A stretch of DNA of 64,000 nucleotides, taken from Colocasia esculenta. Lineage: Eukaryota > Streptophyta > Magnoliopsida > Alismatales > Araceae. Under the pieces are notes generated by a model. That model was given only the letters and a program-made list of their open reading frames with translations. It did no database searches and was not told the DNA's origin. Numbering within the stretch: position 1 is the first letter of the stretch; each line of letters starts with the position of its first letter. Below, piece by piece: positions 10,833 through 22,666 of this stretch. The DNA is taken from the NCBI GenBank assembly GCA_014218235.1, contig CM024755.1:79592631-79656630 (forward strand), in the 5' to 3' direction. Both the position numbers and the translations under genes were made by a program.

Positions 10833-12330
10833 TTTTCCACATTGAATTTGAAAGCTGAACCACAAGAAGATAAGGTTATGATAGTTAACTTGAAAGTTCA
10901 ATCTAATCTTTTGAGGCAAATTGGTGAACAACAAGACAATGATCCCACATTAGTAGAAATTAGAGAGAAACTGAATTCCAGACCTGACTTTAATGTAGAT
11001 TATCATTGAAATCTTCAGTTTCAAAACAGATTATGCATACCAGATAATTCAGAAATTAAGAAACAAGTATTAGAGGAAGCTCATCGGGCACAGTACACAA
11101 TCCATCCGGGAGTTGTCAAGATGTACCAAGATCTAAAAAAGAATTTCTGGTGGTGTAACATGAAGAAGGACATTGTAGATTTTGTTGCAAGATGCTTAAG
11201 TTGCCAGAAAATCAAAGTTAAACACAAGAAACCAGTAGGAAAACTAAAACCCCTTAAGATACCAGAATGGAAGTGGGATAGTGTAGGCATGGATTTTATT
11301 ATGGGATTACCCAGAGCACGTAATGGGTATGATGCCATGTGGGTGATAATTGACAGATTCACAAAGTCAGCTCATTTTCTGGCCATTAAGACAAAGTGGT
11401 CTGTCAATGTGTTAGCAGCCTTGTATTTAAAAGAAATTGTTCGGTTACAAGGAATTCTAAAAGATGTTATTTCTGATCGAGATGCAAGATTTACTTCACA
11501 CTTTTAGAGAGAACTACAAGATGCATTGGGAACTAGGTTGAAATTTAGTATTGCATTTCATCCTCAAATTGACGAATAGACAGAACGAATAAATCAAATT
11601 ATTGAGGATATGTGTCATGTCTGTGTTTTAGAATTTGGAAATGACTTGAGTAACTAACTACCAACCATGGAATTTACCTATAACAACAGTTATCAGTCTA
11701 CAATTCGAATGGCACCATTTGAAGCTTTGTATGGCCGACAATGTAGATCACTAATATGTTGGATTGAATTAAAAGAATCACATATCCTTGGACCAGAAAT
11801 GATACAAGAAACAATAGAGATTATAAAGTTGGTACAAGACCGAATGAATGTTGCTCAAGATCGACAAAAGACTTATGCTGATCAACGAAGAAGAGAGCTA
11901 GAATTCCAACAAGGAGATCATGTTTTTCTAAAAGTATCACCTCGAAGAGGGATCATGAGATTAGGAGTTAAAGGAAAGTTTAGTCTGTGATACATTGGAC
12001 CATTTGAAATGTTAAGGAGAATCAGAGAAATGACATATCAGCGAGCACTACCACCTCAATTGTCTAATGTACACAACATCTTCAATGTATCAATGTTACA
12101 AAAATATGTTTATGATCCAGAGCATGTTATTGAATATCAGAGTCTGGAAGTACAAGAGAACCTGGCATATGAAGAGAAACCAGTGCAAATCCTCGACTGA
12201 AAGATTAAGCAACTCCAGAATAAGGAAGTTCTACCACTAAAGATTCAATAGAATAAGCGAGGACAAGAAGAAGCAACATGGGAACTAGAAAATACTACTA
12301 AAACCAAGTACCCAGAATTGTTTGCAGGTT
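10833..12330 (+). pseudogene. Integrase-chromodomain of element A, broken
   Basis: The frame is the same as RT. The zinc-binding HHCC domain shows as HRAQYTIHPG and CLSCQK. The catalytic core has VGMDFIMGLP (first Asp), VISDRDARF (second Asp) and a TER-containing third motif (Glu) preceded by a stop. FEALYGRQCRS, the GDHVFLKVSP patch and a chromodomain end (EEATWELEN, KYPELF) follow; these define the Tekay type of chromovirus. In-frame stops lie at 11007, 11505, 11577, 11655, 11988, 12198 and 12249. The chromodomain of this family is thought to steer integration to heterochromatin. Confidence 0.92.
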
Positions 12331-12384
12331 AGTATCACTTGTTGTTAAATTTATATCGGTTAAATTTGGAGGACCAATTTTGTT

Positions 12385-12399
12385 TTAATGGGGAAGAAT
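12385..12399 (+). other. Polypurine tract of A
   Basis: The purine-rich AATGGGGAAGAAT lies directly before the TG of the 3' LTR, where plus-strand DNA synthesis is primed. Confidence 0.75.
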
Positions 12400-13088
12400 T
12401 GTAACACCCTAAAATAATATATATATTGAAAATGGAGAAAAAGGTAATGATTTTTGTTTATTAAACATAATCACTTTCATGAGACATAATTATCCTTAAT
12501 TTATGATTACTCTTATATTATTAATATAATTCTAGTGTTATTTTTAGATGTGCGCACTCCGACAGGACGCCACCAGAATAGAATTGAAATCAAAAAACAC
12601 CATAATTCTTAGAAAAATATGTTGATTTTAAAGACATAAATAACCTGAATTGTTGTTGCACATATATCGGGAGTAAGTTGACACAATGATTTTCTGGGTA
12701 ATTTTTACTAGATGAAAAATTATTTTCAAAAATTAAACTAAAATCATTATAATTGGTAAAACCTTTCTAGTAATTTCAACTTCATCAGACATCATTTAGA
12801 TACAAACATATAAGGACAAAGAGTCTAGATGATTTAGCTCCCAATTACGTAACCCATTTTCAGGAATTTTTTTTGCTTACATAGCCTAGGCTACGTAAGA
12901 CATCTAAGTGAGTTACACGTATCATTATACGTGTTAAGGACACTGGTAAACGTGGCTAGGCTGTAAAAAGGGAGATTTTATGGCAAACAAGTGTACGATT
13001 ACGTAACGTACATGCACAAAACCTGAAAAAATCTATTTATGCCTTCCCCTGCTCACTCTTAAGAGTGTTTGCCCACTGGTGTTCCGTC

Positions 13089-13246
13089 CTGCTGTTGCTA
13101 CTACTGCTACTATTGTTGATGCTGCTGCTGTTGCTGCTGCTGTTGCTACTGCTGCTGTTGCTGCTACTGTTGTTGCTGCTATTGTTATTGCTGCTATTGT
13201 TGTTGTTGCTGCTACTACGGCTGCTACAGCTACTACTGCTACTGCC
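13089..13246. repeat. CTG/CTA microsatellite in A 3' LTR
   Basis: About 158 bp of imperfect CTG/CTA/TTG triplets, about 1.7 times the length of the 5' LTR tract. The long Leu-rich and Ala-rich frames here are artefacts of the repeat. Confidence 0.92.
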
Positions 13247-13685
13247 TTCTTGTAGGATTTTCCTTCCTCTTGTTCCCTCCTTTTATTAGAATCTTTGAAG
13301 CTAAGCATCTACCTCGGGCATTACCCTTGACTTGTGTTCAGTAAGCTGTTTAGGAGTGTGAATTCATTCTTTTTCTTCCACTCTGTTCATATCTTTAGTT
13401 GTTTGTTCATGTACATTTGATGTGAGGTTTCTTCCAGTTTCCAGAAAGAATCTCATGAAGGATTTAAATATATTTTTCTCTCTTCCAAAAGTCCCCCACA
13501 TCACCCATACTGTGAAAATCTCCTCTCTTCGTCCTACTAAAGTTGTTTTCTTTTCATCATGAAAGGTTGAGTAAAGAAATGTACTCAAGACCCAAAAACT
13601 TTTGATTGATCTCATAGAAAGTAGAAACACGTAGAAAGTGTCTTTTTAGCTAGTTTTAAACCTTTCCAAAAAGGAAGACCAGCAT

Positions 13686-13852
13686 CTGTTGACAGATAGA
13701 TTGTATTTGTCAACAGATACCCATGGTTCAAGAACCCAGAAACTAGAGTTGTTGACAACCAACCAATAGTTGTCGACAACTAAAGCTCATATTCAATAAT
13801 GCAGTTCTGAATAGAATAGTAGCTATCGACAACCACCAGTATTTGTTGACAA
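13686..13852. repeat. Palindrome array in A 3' LTR, fewer units
   Basis: Sites start at 13686, 13707, 13749, 13770, 13823 and 13843. Intervals are 21, 42, 21, 53 and 20 bp. The 5' LTR has nine sites; whole 20-21-bp units are missing here while the phase is kept. Confidence 0.88.
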
Positions 13853-13896
13853 ACAAGACCAGTTCTTGATCAATCAAAGTTGATACACTCCTACAT

Positions 13897-16641
13897 TGTA
13901 ACAATACGGTCGTTCGGATCCGGGTTTATCGGGTTTATGTGAGGTGCTCTTGACCAAGAGGTGGTCAATGGGCTGTGTTTGTGGTTTCTGTGCATAGGGT
14001 GAGCAATGTGGGCTGGATATGCCAACCCAATTACACGACTGGTTCACTGTCCTGAACCACGTCAGACGCAGGCGACGCGATTTGAATGCTTCGGCCCTAC
14101 CCGCCGTGATTTAGGGAACCGACTCTGTGACGCGTGTCGCAAGATTTCTATGTTGCGTCAACTAGGGTGGACATGTTTAAAGAAGTTAACATCTGACTCG
14201 GACGCGATTTCGATCAGAGGTTTAAGTGCATCGTTTCGCCCAGACAGAGCAAAGGTTGCTCTGTCCGGCGCAGGGGAGTTGTTGTGGAGCTCCTCTGGCG
14301 GATTTCCGGCGGTTTCGACTTCGTGGAGGCTCATGCAGCACGGGAACCACACGAGGACGGCGTTCGGAGCGTGGGCGTGCCGTCGACGGGAAGGTTTTGG
14401 GCATTCTTCGGCATCTTCTTCCAGTAGGGAGACTTCCTACCTTGTTTATAGTTTTATGGCATGTTTGGATTTGGTTTAAGGGGTGGTGTATGTGAGGGTG
14501 GTTTGTTATGTTTAGGTTGTACTGTTTAATGCTTTAGAATTGAATTTGCACCGGATTTATGTGTGGACTCCATGTGGGGAAGGTGGGGTTCGGCCTGTGA
14601 GCTAAACCCACTGTCTCCGTTGAAACGCGTTCGGGTAACCCGATGCGTTCATGGATGGACGCGTCCCTTTGAGGCGATGCATTTCTATTTTGTCTGGTGT
14701 GCTATGGTGGTGTTGGAGTCGCGTTCGCTTGACCTGACGCGTTCATCTTGAAATGCGTTGTAATGGTTGGACGTGATTAGGTGTTGACCGTGGTTTTGAT
14801 TGGTTTGGTCTGAAAGCGTCGTATCGGGTCGATGCGGCTTGGTCTCGTAACTGGTCACTATCGCGTTAAGGTTTGTAATGACATCCGGATAGGTCGACGC
14901 GATTCTATAGGCGTCATCTGTGTCCGACGCATGCTAGCTTCTGAGGTTGACTTGTGGTGGCTGGGCAATGATGTTATAATGTGAACCTAGCCCTGGTCTT
15001 TTACTATCTTCTAAAGTGTACTTAAAGTGGTTAATGTTAGTACAACATGTATAAGGTTAAGAGTCGTCATGTGATTCATGTTAAGTGTGTTAATATGGAA
15101 TGAGGTTGCCATGGAGGTCATGAGATGACCAATGACAGGCAAGGTGAATATGTGTTATTGTGGTTCATGTAAGTATTAGTGTGAGGATGGCTTGGGGGTC
15201 ACATGGTGATCGGTGTTAAGCCAATCCTAACACTTGTATATTGTGATTTATAGATAAAGGATTGTATAAGTATTTATATCGTGGTTTGTGTGCTTTCCGA
15301 GTCTGGTGGTCCGACGCCTATTCCGGAATACCTCTTCAGTCGGGTACCCCAGATCCTAGGAGAGCCAGGCACGTGTGTTGTGCTCGGGGCGTGTCCCCGT
15401 ACGGTGTGTACCTCTGAGGTCTTGGTCGTCTTCCTAGACACCCTCACTTCTATGTTTGAGTTGTACGTCTGGCTGAGGGAAAGACGACTGTGGGCAGCGA
15501 CTTGTGTTTGTGGGTGTGCAGTCGCTTGTAGCGCACTCGTGGTTGGGGGATGGACACCGGTAGATGTACTGGTCTCCAGCTAGTCCTGTGTTTCCATTGC
15601 CTCACTTTAGGGAGCTTGGGCCGGAGTCCCTAGAGGTGCCAGGCTTGGACCTGCAGCTGTGTGGTCTGCAGGTGTGGTGTTGGTTGGTCTCCACTTTTGG
15701 TTGGTTTACTTTGTGTGCTTGTGGAGCTGTAGCTGGACTGTGTGGTCCATGGCTACGAGACTGAGAGGTGGTTCTTGTGCTGTGTTGTCTGGGTTGTATA
15801 CTGACGTCATGAACTAGTAGACCATTCCCGTGTGGTGGCGTCGTTCCATTTCAACTCGTGGTTTGCCACTGGTCGTGGCTTGTTCGTTGTGACTCGTTGA
15901 TTGAGGTTTGAACCGTTGTGGTGTGCCCTGGTGGTGGCACAGTTCAGGTTGTGGTTCCATAGTGGTACCTCGTGGTAATAGGTACTTGTACCCTTTTTGG
16001 GTAGCTTGTGTTGTGGTACGTTGTGTACCGGCCTCAGCTGGTGTTGAGGTGGCTTTGTGCTTTGTGGAGGTCTCGTGGTATGACCTACTACACGTTGTTT
16101 GTTATCGTATTGATTAAGCTTACGATTATGGTTTTGGTATGAGGGTGTTGGTTGGTTGATGCCAATCTCATTACCCTGTGTGATTGGTTTGCCTGTGGGA
16201 CCCTGTAGGGTTGTGGTCTCTTCTGTGTTGTTGTTGTTTCCTTGTGGGAGGTCCCTACTGAGCTAGTGACGTGTTGAGGCTCACTCCCTTACAGCTTGTT
16301 TCAGGTATTAGCCATCTTTGGTGTGGCTTCGGAGGAGTCGTGACAGACTTGTACCACCAGCAGTAGAGTTAGATGAGTCGTGTGAGCTTGTGCTTTCTCG
16401 GGGTATGCCCCAGGTAGTTGTACTCTTTTAATTGGACATGTAATAATGTATTGGGACAGTTGTACATTGTTGTATACAGATATGAGCACTTGTACTTGTC
16501 TGTGTCTCATACTGTAGTTGTTGTCTTTTATATTCATACTGGACACGTGTTAGAGATATCCCTCGCGAGACTTCGGTCCGATCGTGGGAGGCGGACTTGG
16601 ATATGGACCCATATTGGGTATAAATATCCAGGGCTATTTCA
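13897..16641 (+). repeat. 5' LTR of B
   Basis: A 2745-bp LTR matched by 22667-25407. It contains palindrome clusters at about 14053-14155 and 14622-14775 and a block at 15330-15800 shared with solo LTR E (30625-31090). An open frame of 157 codons at 14006-14479 has a shifted, shorter counterpart in the other LTR (22920-23255) and matches no protein I know, so I leave it unannotated as a gene. Confidence 0.93.
14622..14775. repeat. GACGCGTT palindrome cluster in B 5' LTR
   Basis: Half-sites include GAAACGCGTT (14622-14631) and GATGCGTTC (14642-14650), 20 bp apart. The same cluster is cleaner in the 3' LTR. Confidence 0.75.
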
Positions 16642-17675
16642 GTTGGTATCAGAGCAATGGTCCAGTTAGAATATGAAAAGACATTGAGGTTACAATGTCC
16701 CAAGATATAGATTAATGTCCACTGCTGGTAGTAAATCTGTGATTTTATGTGATTTAAAGTGGTTTTCACGTGAGTTTTGTCATGTGAATTGTGTGTTTGT
16801 TTTTATAAGTTTGGAAGTTACTGGTAGTAGCTGAGAGAAGATGTGGTTAGAGAAAGCCCAGTTTATGAAGTGTGAATGATTATGAGTGAATTTGGCAAGT
16901 GTTTATAAAATGTGAATGGTTGTGTGCAAACCTGGCAGTTGTTAGTAAAGGCAGAGAAATGGTGAGGTTAGTGGTATAATGTGAGAGATTATACCAGTGC
17001 TTCAGTTTGCAGTTAAAGGTTGGCTATTGCAAGGTTTTCAGTTATAGAAATTGAAAGGGATTAGTGGATTCAGATATAGAATTTCGTAAAGGTGTTTTAG
17101 TGAAAAACAAAGTTGGCAGAGACAGGAATAAGGTAATGATGTGATGGAATAGTAGAAGGAACATCGTTATAATGAGGAATAGAAAAGTGTGATAAGGATT
17201 ATTAAGTGTGTGAATTGTGATTGAGGACCCTAGCAGAGGTAATTGTTGTGTTTGAGATCTGAGTTAATCAGTGTTAAGGAACAGTGTGGATAATAATGTG
17301 ATTAGTATTATGAAAGGTTTGGAATAACTATGTAAGACAGTTCAGTTTGAGATGAGGTATTGGCAAGTAGAGGAGCAGTGAATTGTGGCAGTTAGATTAA
17401 GTGTGCTTTGTGATTAGAGATGATTGCAGTAACAAGTTTGAGAATAGTGTTGTTGTGAGTAATGATGATAATGGAAATTTGATATAGAGATCTGTGTAAG
17501 AATGTGCCAAGGTGATCACTTGAGTAAAGAAGAATTAGTGTGCAGTTAGCTTTTCTGAGAGTTTTATAAGAAAGATATTCAATTGGCAAATCGCAGTTTA
17601 CGAGGGTTCTATAGAATGTGTTGTTAAAGATTATCGTGTTAAAGATAAGATTTGTGCCACTAAGCAGTTAGATGC
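16642..17675 (+). other. B interior, part 1, no coding domain seen
   Basis: About 1 kb rich in G and A with no long frame and no recognisable protein. It ends in GATGC, the target duplication of S1. It corresponds to the leader and degenerate start of the B interior. Confidence 0.6.
16644..16655 (+). other. Primer-binding site of B
   Basis: TGGTATCAGAGC, two bases after the LTR end, is a full 12-base match to the complement of initiator Met-tRNA. Confidence 0.92.
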
Positions 17676-17921
17676 TGTAAGGCCCTCGAATTTCCGTCGC
17701 ATTATTTGTATTTGTGTGTGTATATTTGTGCTTGTGTATGTATGTACATATTTACGTACGTATTAATTAGTACAAGTACGTGTGAATGTGCTTATATTAG
17801 ATGTAAATAATGCATGTATTGAATGGTGATAGTATGGATACAATACCATATACATATTGCATGTATATACGCATGGTATGCATGGGTTTCTGCATATTTT
17901 AGACTTCTGGCCGAAGGCCAT

Positions 17922-18007
17922 CTTGGCGTCAACCCCTAGCCGTTGAGGTGGTGTCAGCGTCCAGACATGGACGCCGACACTAATCCTGGCGTCAAGCGAT
18001 ATGGACG
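17922..18007. repeat. GGCGTC/GGACGCC inverted repeats, upstream array of S1
   Basis: TGTCAGCGTCCA (17952-17963) pairs with TGGACGCCGACA (17968-17979) with one mismatch and a 4-nt loop. GGCGTC near 17988 pairs with GGACGCC near 18003. Confidence 0.8.
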
Positions 18008-18604
18008 CCTATTTCTCTGGCCTGCATGCGCAGCAGAGCTGCAAACTTCTGAAACAAGAAAGCTCAGCCATTGGGGGGCTGTCCCCAACGGCTCTGAGAG
18101 CTGTCATGTCACCTTGTGAGTGGGAGAGAGAGGCCTCCCCTTATGTCTGAACCCGGATCTGCCTCTCCCCACTCCTCTCTTCACCTTTGCAAGAGAGAAA
18201 CCAGGAGAAAAACCCTAGTTCTGAGCTGTGAGAAAACCCACCCTTTTGCACCCAAAGATCAGACTTCCTGGAGCTAGATCCGGCCATCTTCCACGACAAG
18301 AGGCTAGCTGGAGCAAAGGAGGAGGCTTCCCCGACAACCCCTTGGTGTGGAGATCATCCAGGAGCCCGGAGGAAGAAGATCTAGGAGGGAGTTCTGCACC
18401 TTCTTGGGACTGCCCAAGGAGGGCTTCTCCGAGCACTTTGATCCTTTGGAGCAATTTTTAAAAGGCAAGTGACCTAACCATAATGTCCCCGTATGTGTCT
18501 AGGTCGTTTCTACTATTTTTATGAATTTTTCCTCGAGTCCTAGACCCTCACATTCACCCAAACTTGAGAGCTCGGGTCTGTGTTTCTGCACAGACCTGCA
18601 TTAA

Positions 18605-18675
18605 CGGCAAGGTCAATGGACGCTGAGATCATGCTTGGCGTCCATCGACCATGCCGCTGACCCTGAGTCAGCGGC
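18605..18675. repeat. Inverted repeats, downstream array of S1
   Basis: GGTCAATGGACGC (18611-18623) pairs with GCGTCCATCGACC (18638-18650). GCCGCTGAC (18653-18661) pairs with GTCAGCGGC (18667-18675) perfectly. Confidence 0.88.
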
Positions 18676-19569
18676 CAGAGACCGCCGCCAAGTTCCTCTG
18701 GACAGAACAGTGACCTGTTCTGCCCTTCCTAGACAACTATTTTCGGTATGGTTTCCGTGATGAGGATAAATGGTAACCCTATACACTATGTATATTGTTA
18801 AATGTGGTGTGTGGATGAGTGTGACGTGTGGTGGTGAATGTTAGAAAGTTGTATTCCGTGAAATTGTAAGCATGATTTGTTGATAATCTTGCCAATCCAT
18901 GTTTCATGATTAGGATTAGTCTGAATGCCTTAGTTTTGTCAGATCATGAAGATTAGTAGATCAGTATATGTATACACAATTTTGGTAAATTGTCCATGCT
19001 TGTATAAATTGCTAATAAATTCGGTTCGGTAAATAAAAAGGCATGTAAGAATGATTTGTGGTGATCGATCTACAGTTGTATGATTTAGGTTAAATTATGT
19101 ATTCTCAGATCATGTATATGATAGTAATTTCTGTTCAAACAGTAAGTGGCAAAATCGCATGATGTGTTAAACTCCATGTAACTTAAATTGTGAATGGCAT
19201 GTGAAATAGGTATTTGATTTTCTGTAAATTCTATTTAGCTCAGAAAAATCTGAAACATTGAGTGTATGACCTTGAACCCGAAAATGGCATGTGGTTAAAA
19301 TTTCAGGTCATTTGGACCAGTACATAAGGAGTTATGTATTTTCCATGCGAAATGTAATAATCTATGTATGACATCGTAATGTGATTAGATATTTCTTAAA
19401 ACCAACTTGATTGGTAAAGTTTATTGTGTGTTAAACTCCTGAAATCTGTAGTGCCATGTCAGGAAAAACAGAGAAATGCATATGAGTGAGAAAGTGAATG
19501 AGATGAAAAGTGCTATGTGTAAAACCATGTGCAAACCGGTAGAATGTGTAAATGTGTAACTGTGCCAAT

Positions 19570-19735
19570 GTGACACTGCTTCCGTAGAGGGCAGTGGAAT
19601 TGTATCAGGGAAAAGTCCCCCTGAGAAAGTTCAGTGTGTAAGTGACCCTAAGGGCATTAGGGGGAAATCCTGGAGGTGGACAAGTACCACTGGTTAGGGT
19701 GGAGACTTGTTCTCCCGGTCTGCGCAGTCCAAGAG
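19570..19735 (+). other. Conserved hairpin island of Tekay LTRs (S1 copy)
   Basis: A block retained in S1, S2, C, D and H while flanks diverge. Hairpin 1: TCAGGG (19605-19610), 8-nt loop AAAAGTCC, CCCTGA (19619-19624). Hairpin 2: CCCTAA (19646-19651), loop GGGCA, TTAGGG (19657-19662). Hairpin 3: GTGG, loop ACAAGTA, CCAC. Hairpin 4: a GGAGA/TCTCC stem. Stem sequences covary between families. I do not recognise it as a named RNA family. Confidence 0.7.
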
Positions 19736-20978
19736 TCGCCATTGGAATGCCTAGATGGCGTCTATGTGTAATGTGATGTGTATATGTCCTTCTTTGGTGG
19801 TTTGGACTATGTGTCACGGCACCTAAAATGTGTAATGTGTAATGTGAAATGTGTATGTGTTCATGTGTAAATGTGTAAGTGAACAAATGTGAAATGTGTA
19901 TGTGTAAAGTGCAACCATGTGAAAGAGGAAACTTGTGTAAAGAAAATGTGAAATTCTAAATGAGAGGGTATGATATTGAAATCCATGTGAGACAAATCTG
20001 AAACCATGTGAAATCAATAAATTCATGTTATTTTCATCATGTTTATATGTGCAAAGATGTCTAGAATCCATGTTAGGGATAATTGGTGAGCACGGGTACA
20101 AGATAGCATGATTGGTTGTTCACATTATTTGTTTTACGCAATATTGTAGCTCTCATGCATAGGTTTACAGCCATGAAACCATGTGAAATCAGCAACTTAA
20201 AGCATGTGAAAACGTCTATGAAGGTGTTTAAAACATGTAAAGTCCATGCTAGTTATGCTCTACCTTTCATATATGCACAGTGTTCATGTTGGTAGCTCTC
20301 ATGTCTTGGTTCTTTAAAGACAAAATTTCATGAGTAAATTGAATAGAAAGCATGTGATAGGTAAATTTTATTCTTAGAAATCTGAAAGCATGATCCATGT
20401 ATAGATTGTAAAACTTTCATGATAGGTTGAAAACTTTAAAATGACTAGCATGCCATGTGTTGAAAATTTTGAATGTGCATATAGAAACCGCTATGACTTA
20501 TACGTGTATGTTATGAGTAGTGTTGCTTGCTGAGTCATTGGACTCACTCCTTGCTTCGGCGTACAAGTGTAGTTGGTGACGTGGCACCTTTGGAGGAGGC
20601 AGTGGAGACGGACTCCGAGCGTGGAGATTAGTCTTGGAGTTTCTTTGTGACTTGTGCATTTCATAGTATGTAATTTGAACATTGTATTAGAGTTATCATG
20701 AAAAGGATGTATAAGTGTGGACATTATGTATTTAAATTTCAGCAAATTTAAATTATGTAAACTTTTAGCTCTTAATGTTAATTGCGAACTTCATGTATGA
20801 TTAATGTGGATGATGAATGAATGAAGACATATGTCTTTTACTTCCGCTACTCTGTTGTATATTCGCGTGTATCTCAGCTGTTAGTATCGTTTGGGTAAAT
20901 GTCCCACTGTGAGGACTCTCGCTATACCGACGTGGGTTGGTATAACCGTACCGGTATAATGAGGGCCGTCACAGATGC

Positions 20979-22666
20979 AGTCTGTGAGGAAGGAAAGGTA
21001 AAGGATGTGTCCGACAAAGATTGAGGATGAGGTTAAGAATGATGGAAATGAGTTAGAGTTGCGTGAGTCAGAATAGGAGAAAATGAATCAATTGAGAAGC
21101 AGTTAATGAATATCGAGCTGAGAGGAATAACAAGGCAAATTGTGAAAAGAATTCAAGTAAAGGTTTGAATGGAAAGGATATTAGTGAAGGTGTTGTAATA
21201 TTGATACTTCAGCATTTAAGAATAAAGCAGCAACATGAAATAGAGGAATCAGGCAGAGAAAGATACTGCAATTAAAGAGATCGGTTTCAGGTTCTGGCTA
21301 TGGCAGTATTTTAAAGAATGATGATTGTACATTAGCAGAAATTACATTAGTAATGGTACAAGGAGATTAGCCAGATAGTAGAGTAATTAAGAGAAATGTT
21401 TTATAGAAATGATATGGTGGTTAGTGCAGTTAGCAGTACCGATCGGGTTAGAGTGTTATTGAGCATAGAAAGAAAGAGTATAATAGATTATGAAACTAGA
21501 TATAATCAGATGGTTCAGGAAATGTTCGGCAAAGTTTTGCAAGCCAGTACACAGAAAGTAATTTTGTTGGGCAGAAGAGTACTCTAATAAAGGTATTCCT
21601 GGATTTAATTTGAGAGCAAAAGCAGATCAGTTAAAGAATATTTTGAAAGATTATGATTATGATGTGATTAGTCGGCCAGGGAAGATGATATTTAAAGCTA
21701 GGAAGGTATATGAAGAGTAAGGTATGTCGGTAGCAGTATGGTAGCATTCGAAATTGAAGTTTGTGGCGCAACCAGAATTGAAATATAAAGAAGGCAGATT
21801 AGAAATTCAGGTGTTTTCTTTCAGTGTTAAATGATTAAACAAGATGAATTGAGGAATGAATAAAGTTAGAACTGAGTTCAACTGGAATTAGAGTAATTGT
21901 GGAAATGGAAAGTGACTGGAAACAGTACCAAGGGCAGAATTTGTGGGATACTTTGCTAAGTATCTAGTGTAATCAGAGTGGTGGAGCGGACGCAGGGAAT
22001 ATCACATATTCCCAGATTATCCAAGATCTGCTTGATTGAAAGAAAAGTTTGAGGTTTGTGCACAGTTGAGCAAAGTGGTAGTGGTTCTTAATCAGGTATG
22101 AGTTAAGGCAGCATGCGCAGAATGGTATAAAGAGGCAGGAAATTCAAGGATGGTAATTGGTTTTCTTTGAGAAAGCTGGTAATTGAGAATATGAATGCAG
22201 ATGAGGCAGAGTGTCAGTTGGCAGTGACAAGTAGATAAAAGAAAAGTATTGAGAAATTTGAGAATTTAAAGCAAGGTTTAGCAGAGCAGAGTACCAAAAG
22301 GAGTAGAGTAAAGTGAAAAATTTTGAGTAAGAGAAGCGGCCCAGAAAGAAATGTTGCAAGTGCAGCCAAGAAAATGAGGAAGCCGGTTGAGTCCAAGGAG
22401 ATAAAGCGCCAACAGTAAGGAAGAATTGCATACAGCTGAAAGGTAAAGAAAGAGCAGTTTGTAATAATCAGGCAGAGTAGCTATGAAAGGATTTAAAGAG
22501 AAAGGAACGTGGAAATGGGCATATTGAAATGGTTTGAAAGGCAAGTGCAGAGGAAGTGTATCCTACTTGTTCTGTATATTGCTTTCTTTCTTTTTAGGTG
22601 TTAGTCTGACTTGCCGTGGTTTCGTCCTAAATGTCAAGGACGACATTTCTTTTTAGGTGTTAGTAA
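20979..22666 (+). pseudogene. B interior, part 2, degenerate gag-like remnant
   Basis: There is no frame longer than about 60 codons. The piece at 21396-21587 contains SIIDYETRYNQM, faintly like the Tekay gag segment that reads MTVLEYEASFAELSK in C. A basic stretch near 22320-22400 could be a decayed nucleocapsid. Near 22625-22660 the sequence AAGGACGACATTTCTTT parallels the conserved segment just after the chromodomain of C and H, then the LTR begins. TTTCTTTTTAGGTGTTAGT occurs twice here (about 22588 and 22647). RT and integrase are not visible. Confidence 0.5.

Larger units (their letters stand above)
12400..13896 (+). repeat. 3' LTR of A, first part
   Basis: Matches 4904-6395. It is cut after TACAT at 13896 by element B and continues at 25413. 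It holds an expanded CTG/CTA tract and fewer palindrome units than the 5' LTR. Confidence 0.93.
17676..20973 (+). mobile_element. Solo Tekay-type LTR S1
   Basis: A 3298-bp LTR from TGTAAGGCCCTCG to GGGCCGTCACA, with exact duplication GATGC at 17671-17675 and 20974-20978. It has no interior. It shares with S2, C, D and H the terminal GGTATAACCGTACCGG block, the four-hairpin island (19570-19735) and inverted-repeat arrays at 17922-18007 and 18605-18675. ORFs of 77-93 codons inside it are not conserved genes. Confidence 0.92.

Noticed and set aside
13065..13308. Leu-rich and Ala-rich open frames of 74 and 91 codons
   Set aside because: They are translations of the CTG/CTA microsatellite in both strands, and the matching frames in the 5' LTR differ in length and sequence.
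14006..14479. A 157-codon open frame in the B 5' LTR
   Set aside because: The counterpart in the 3' LTR begins and reads differently at the 5' side, no domain is visible, and the region overlaps palindromic LTR sequence. Length alone is weak evidence.
16642..17675. A hidden host gene in the B interior
   Set aside because: No long frame and no recognisable domain. The flanking LTRs, primer site and target duplication show it is element interior.
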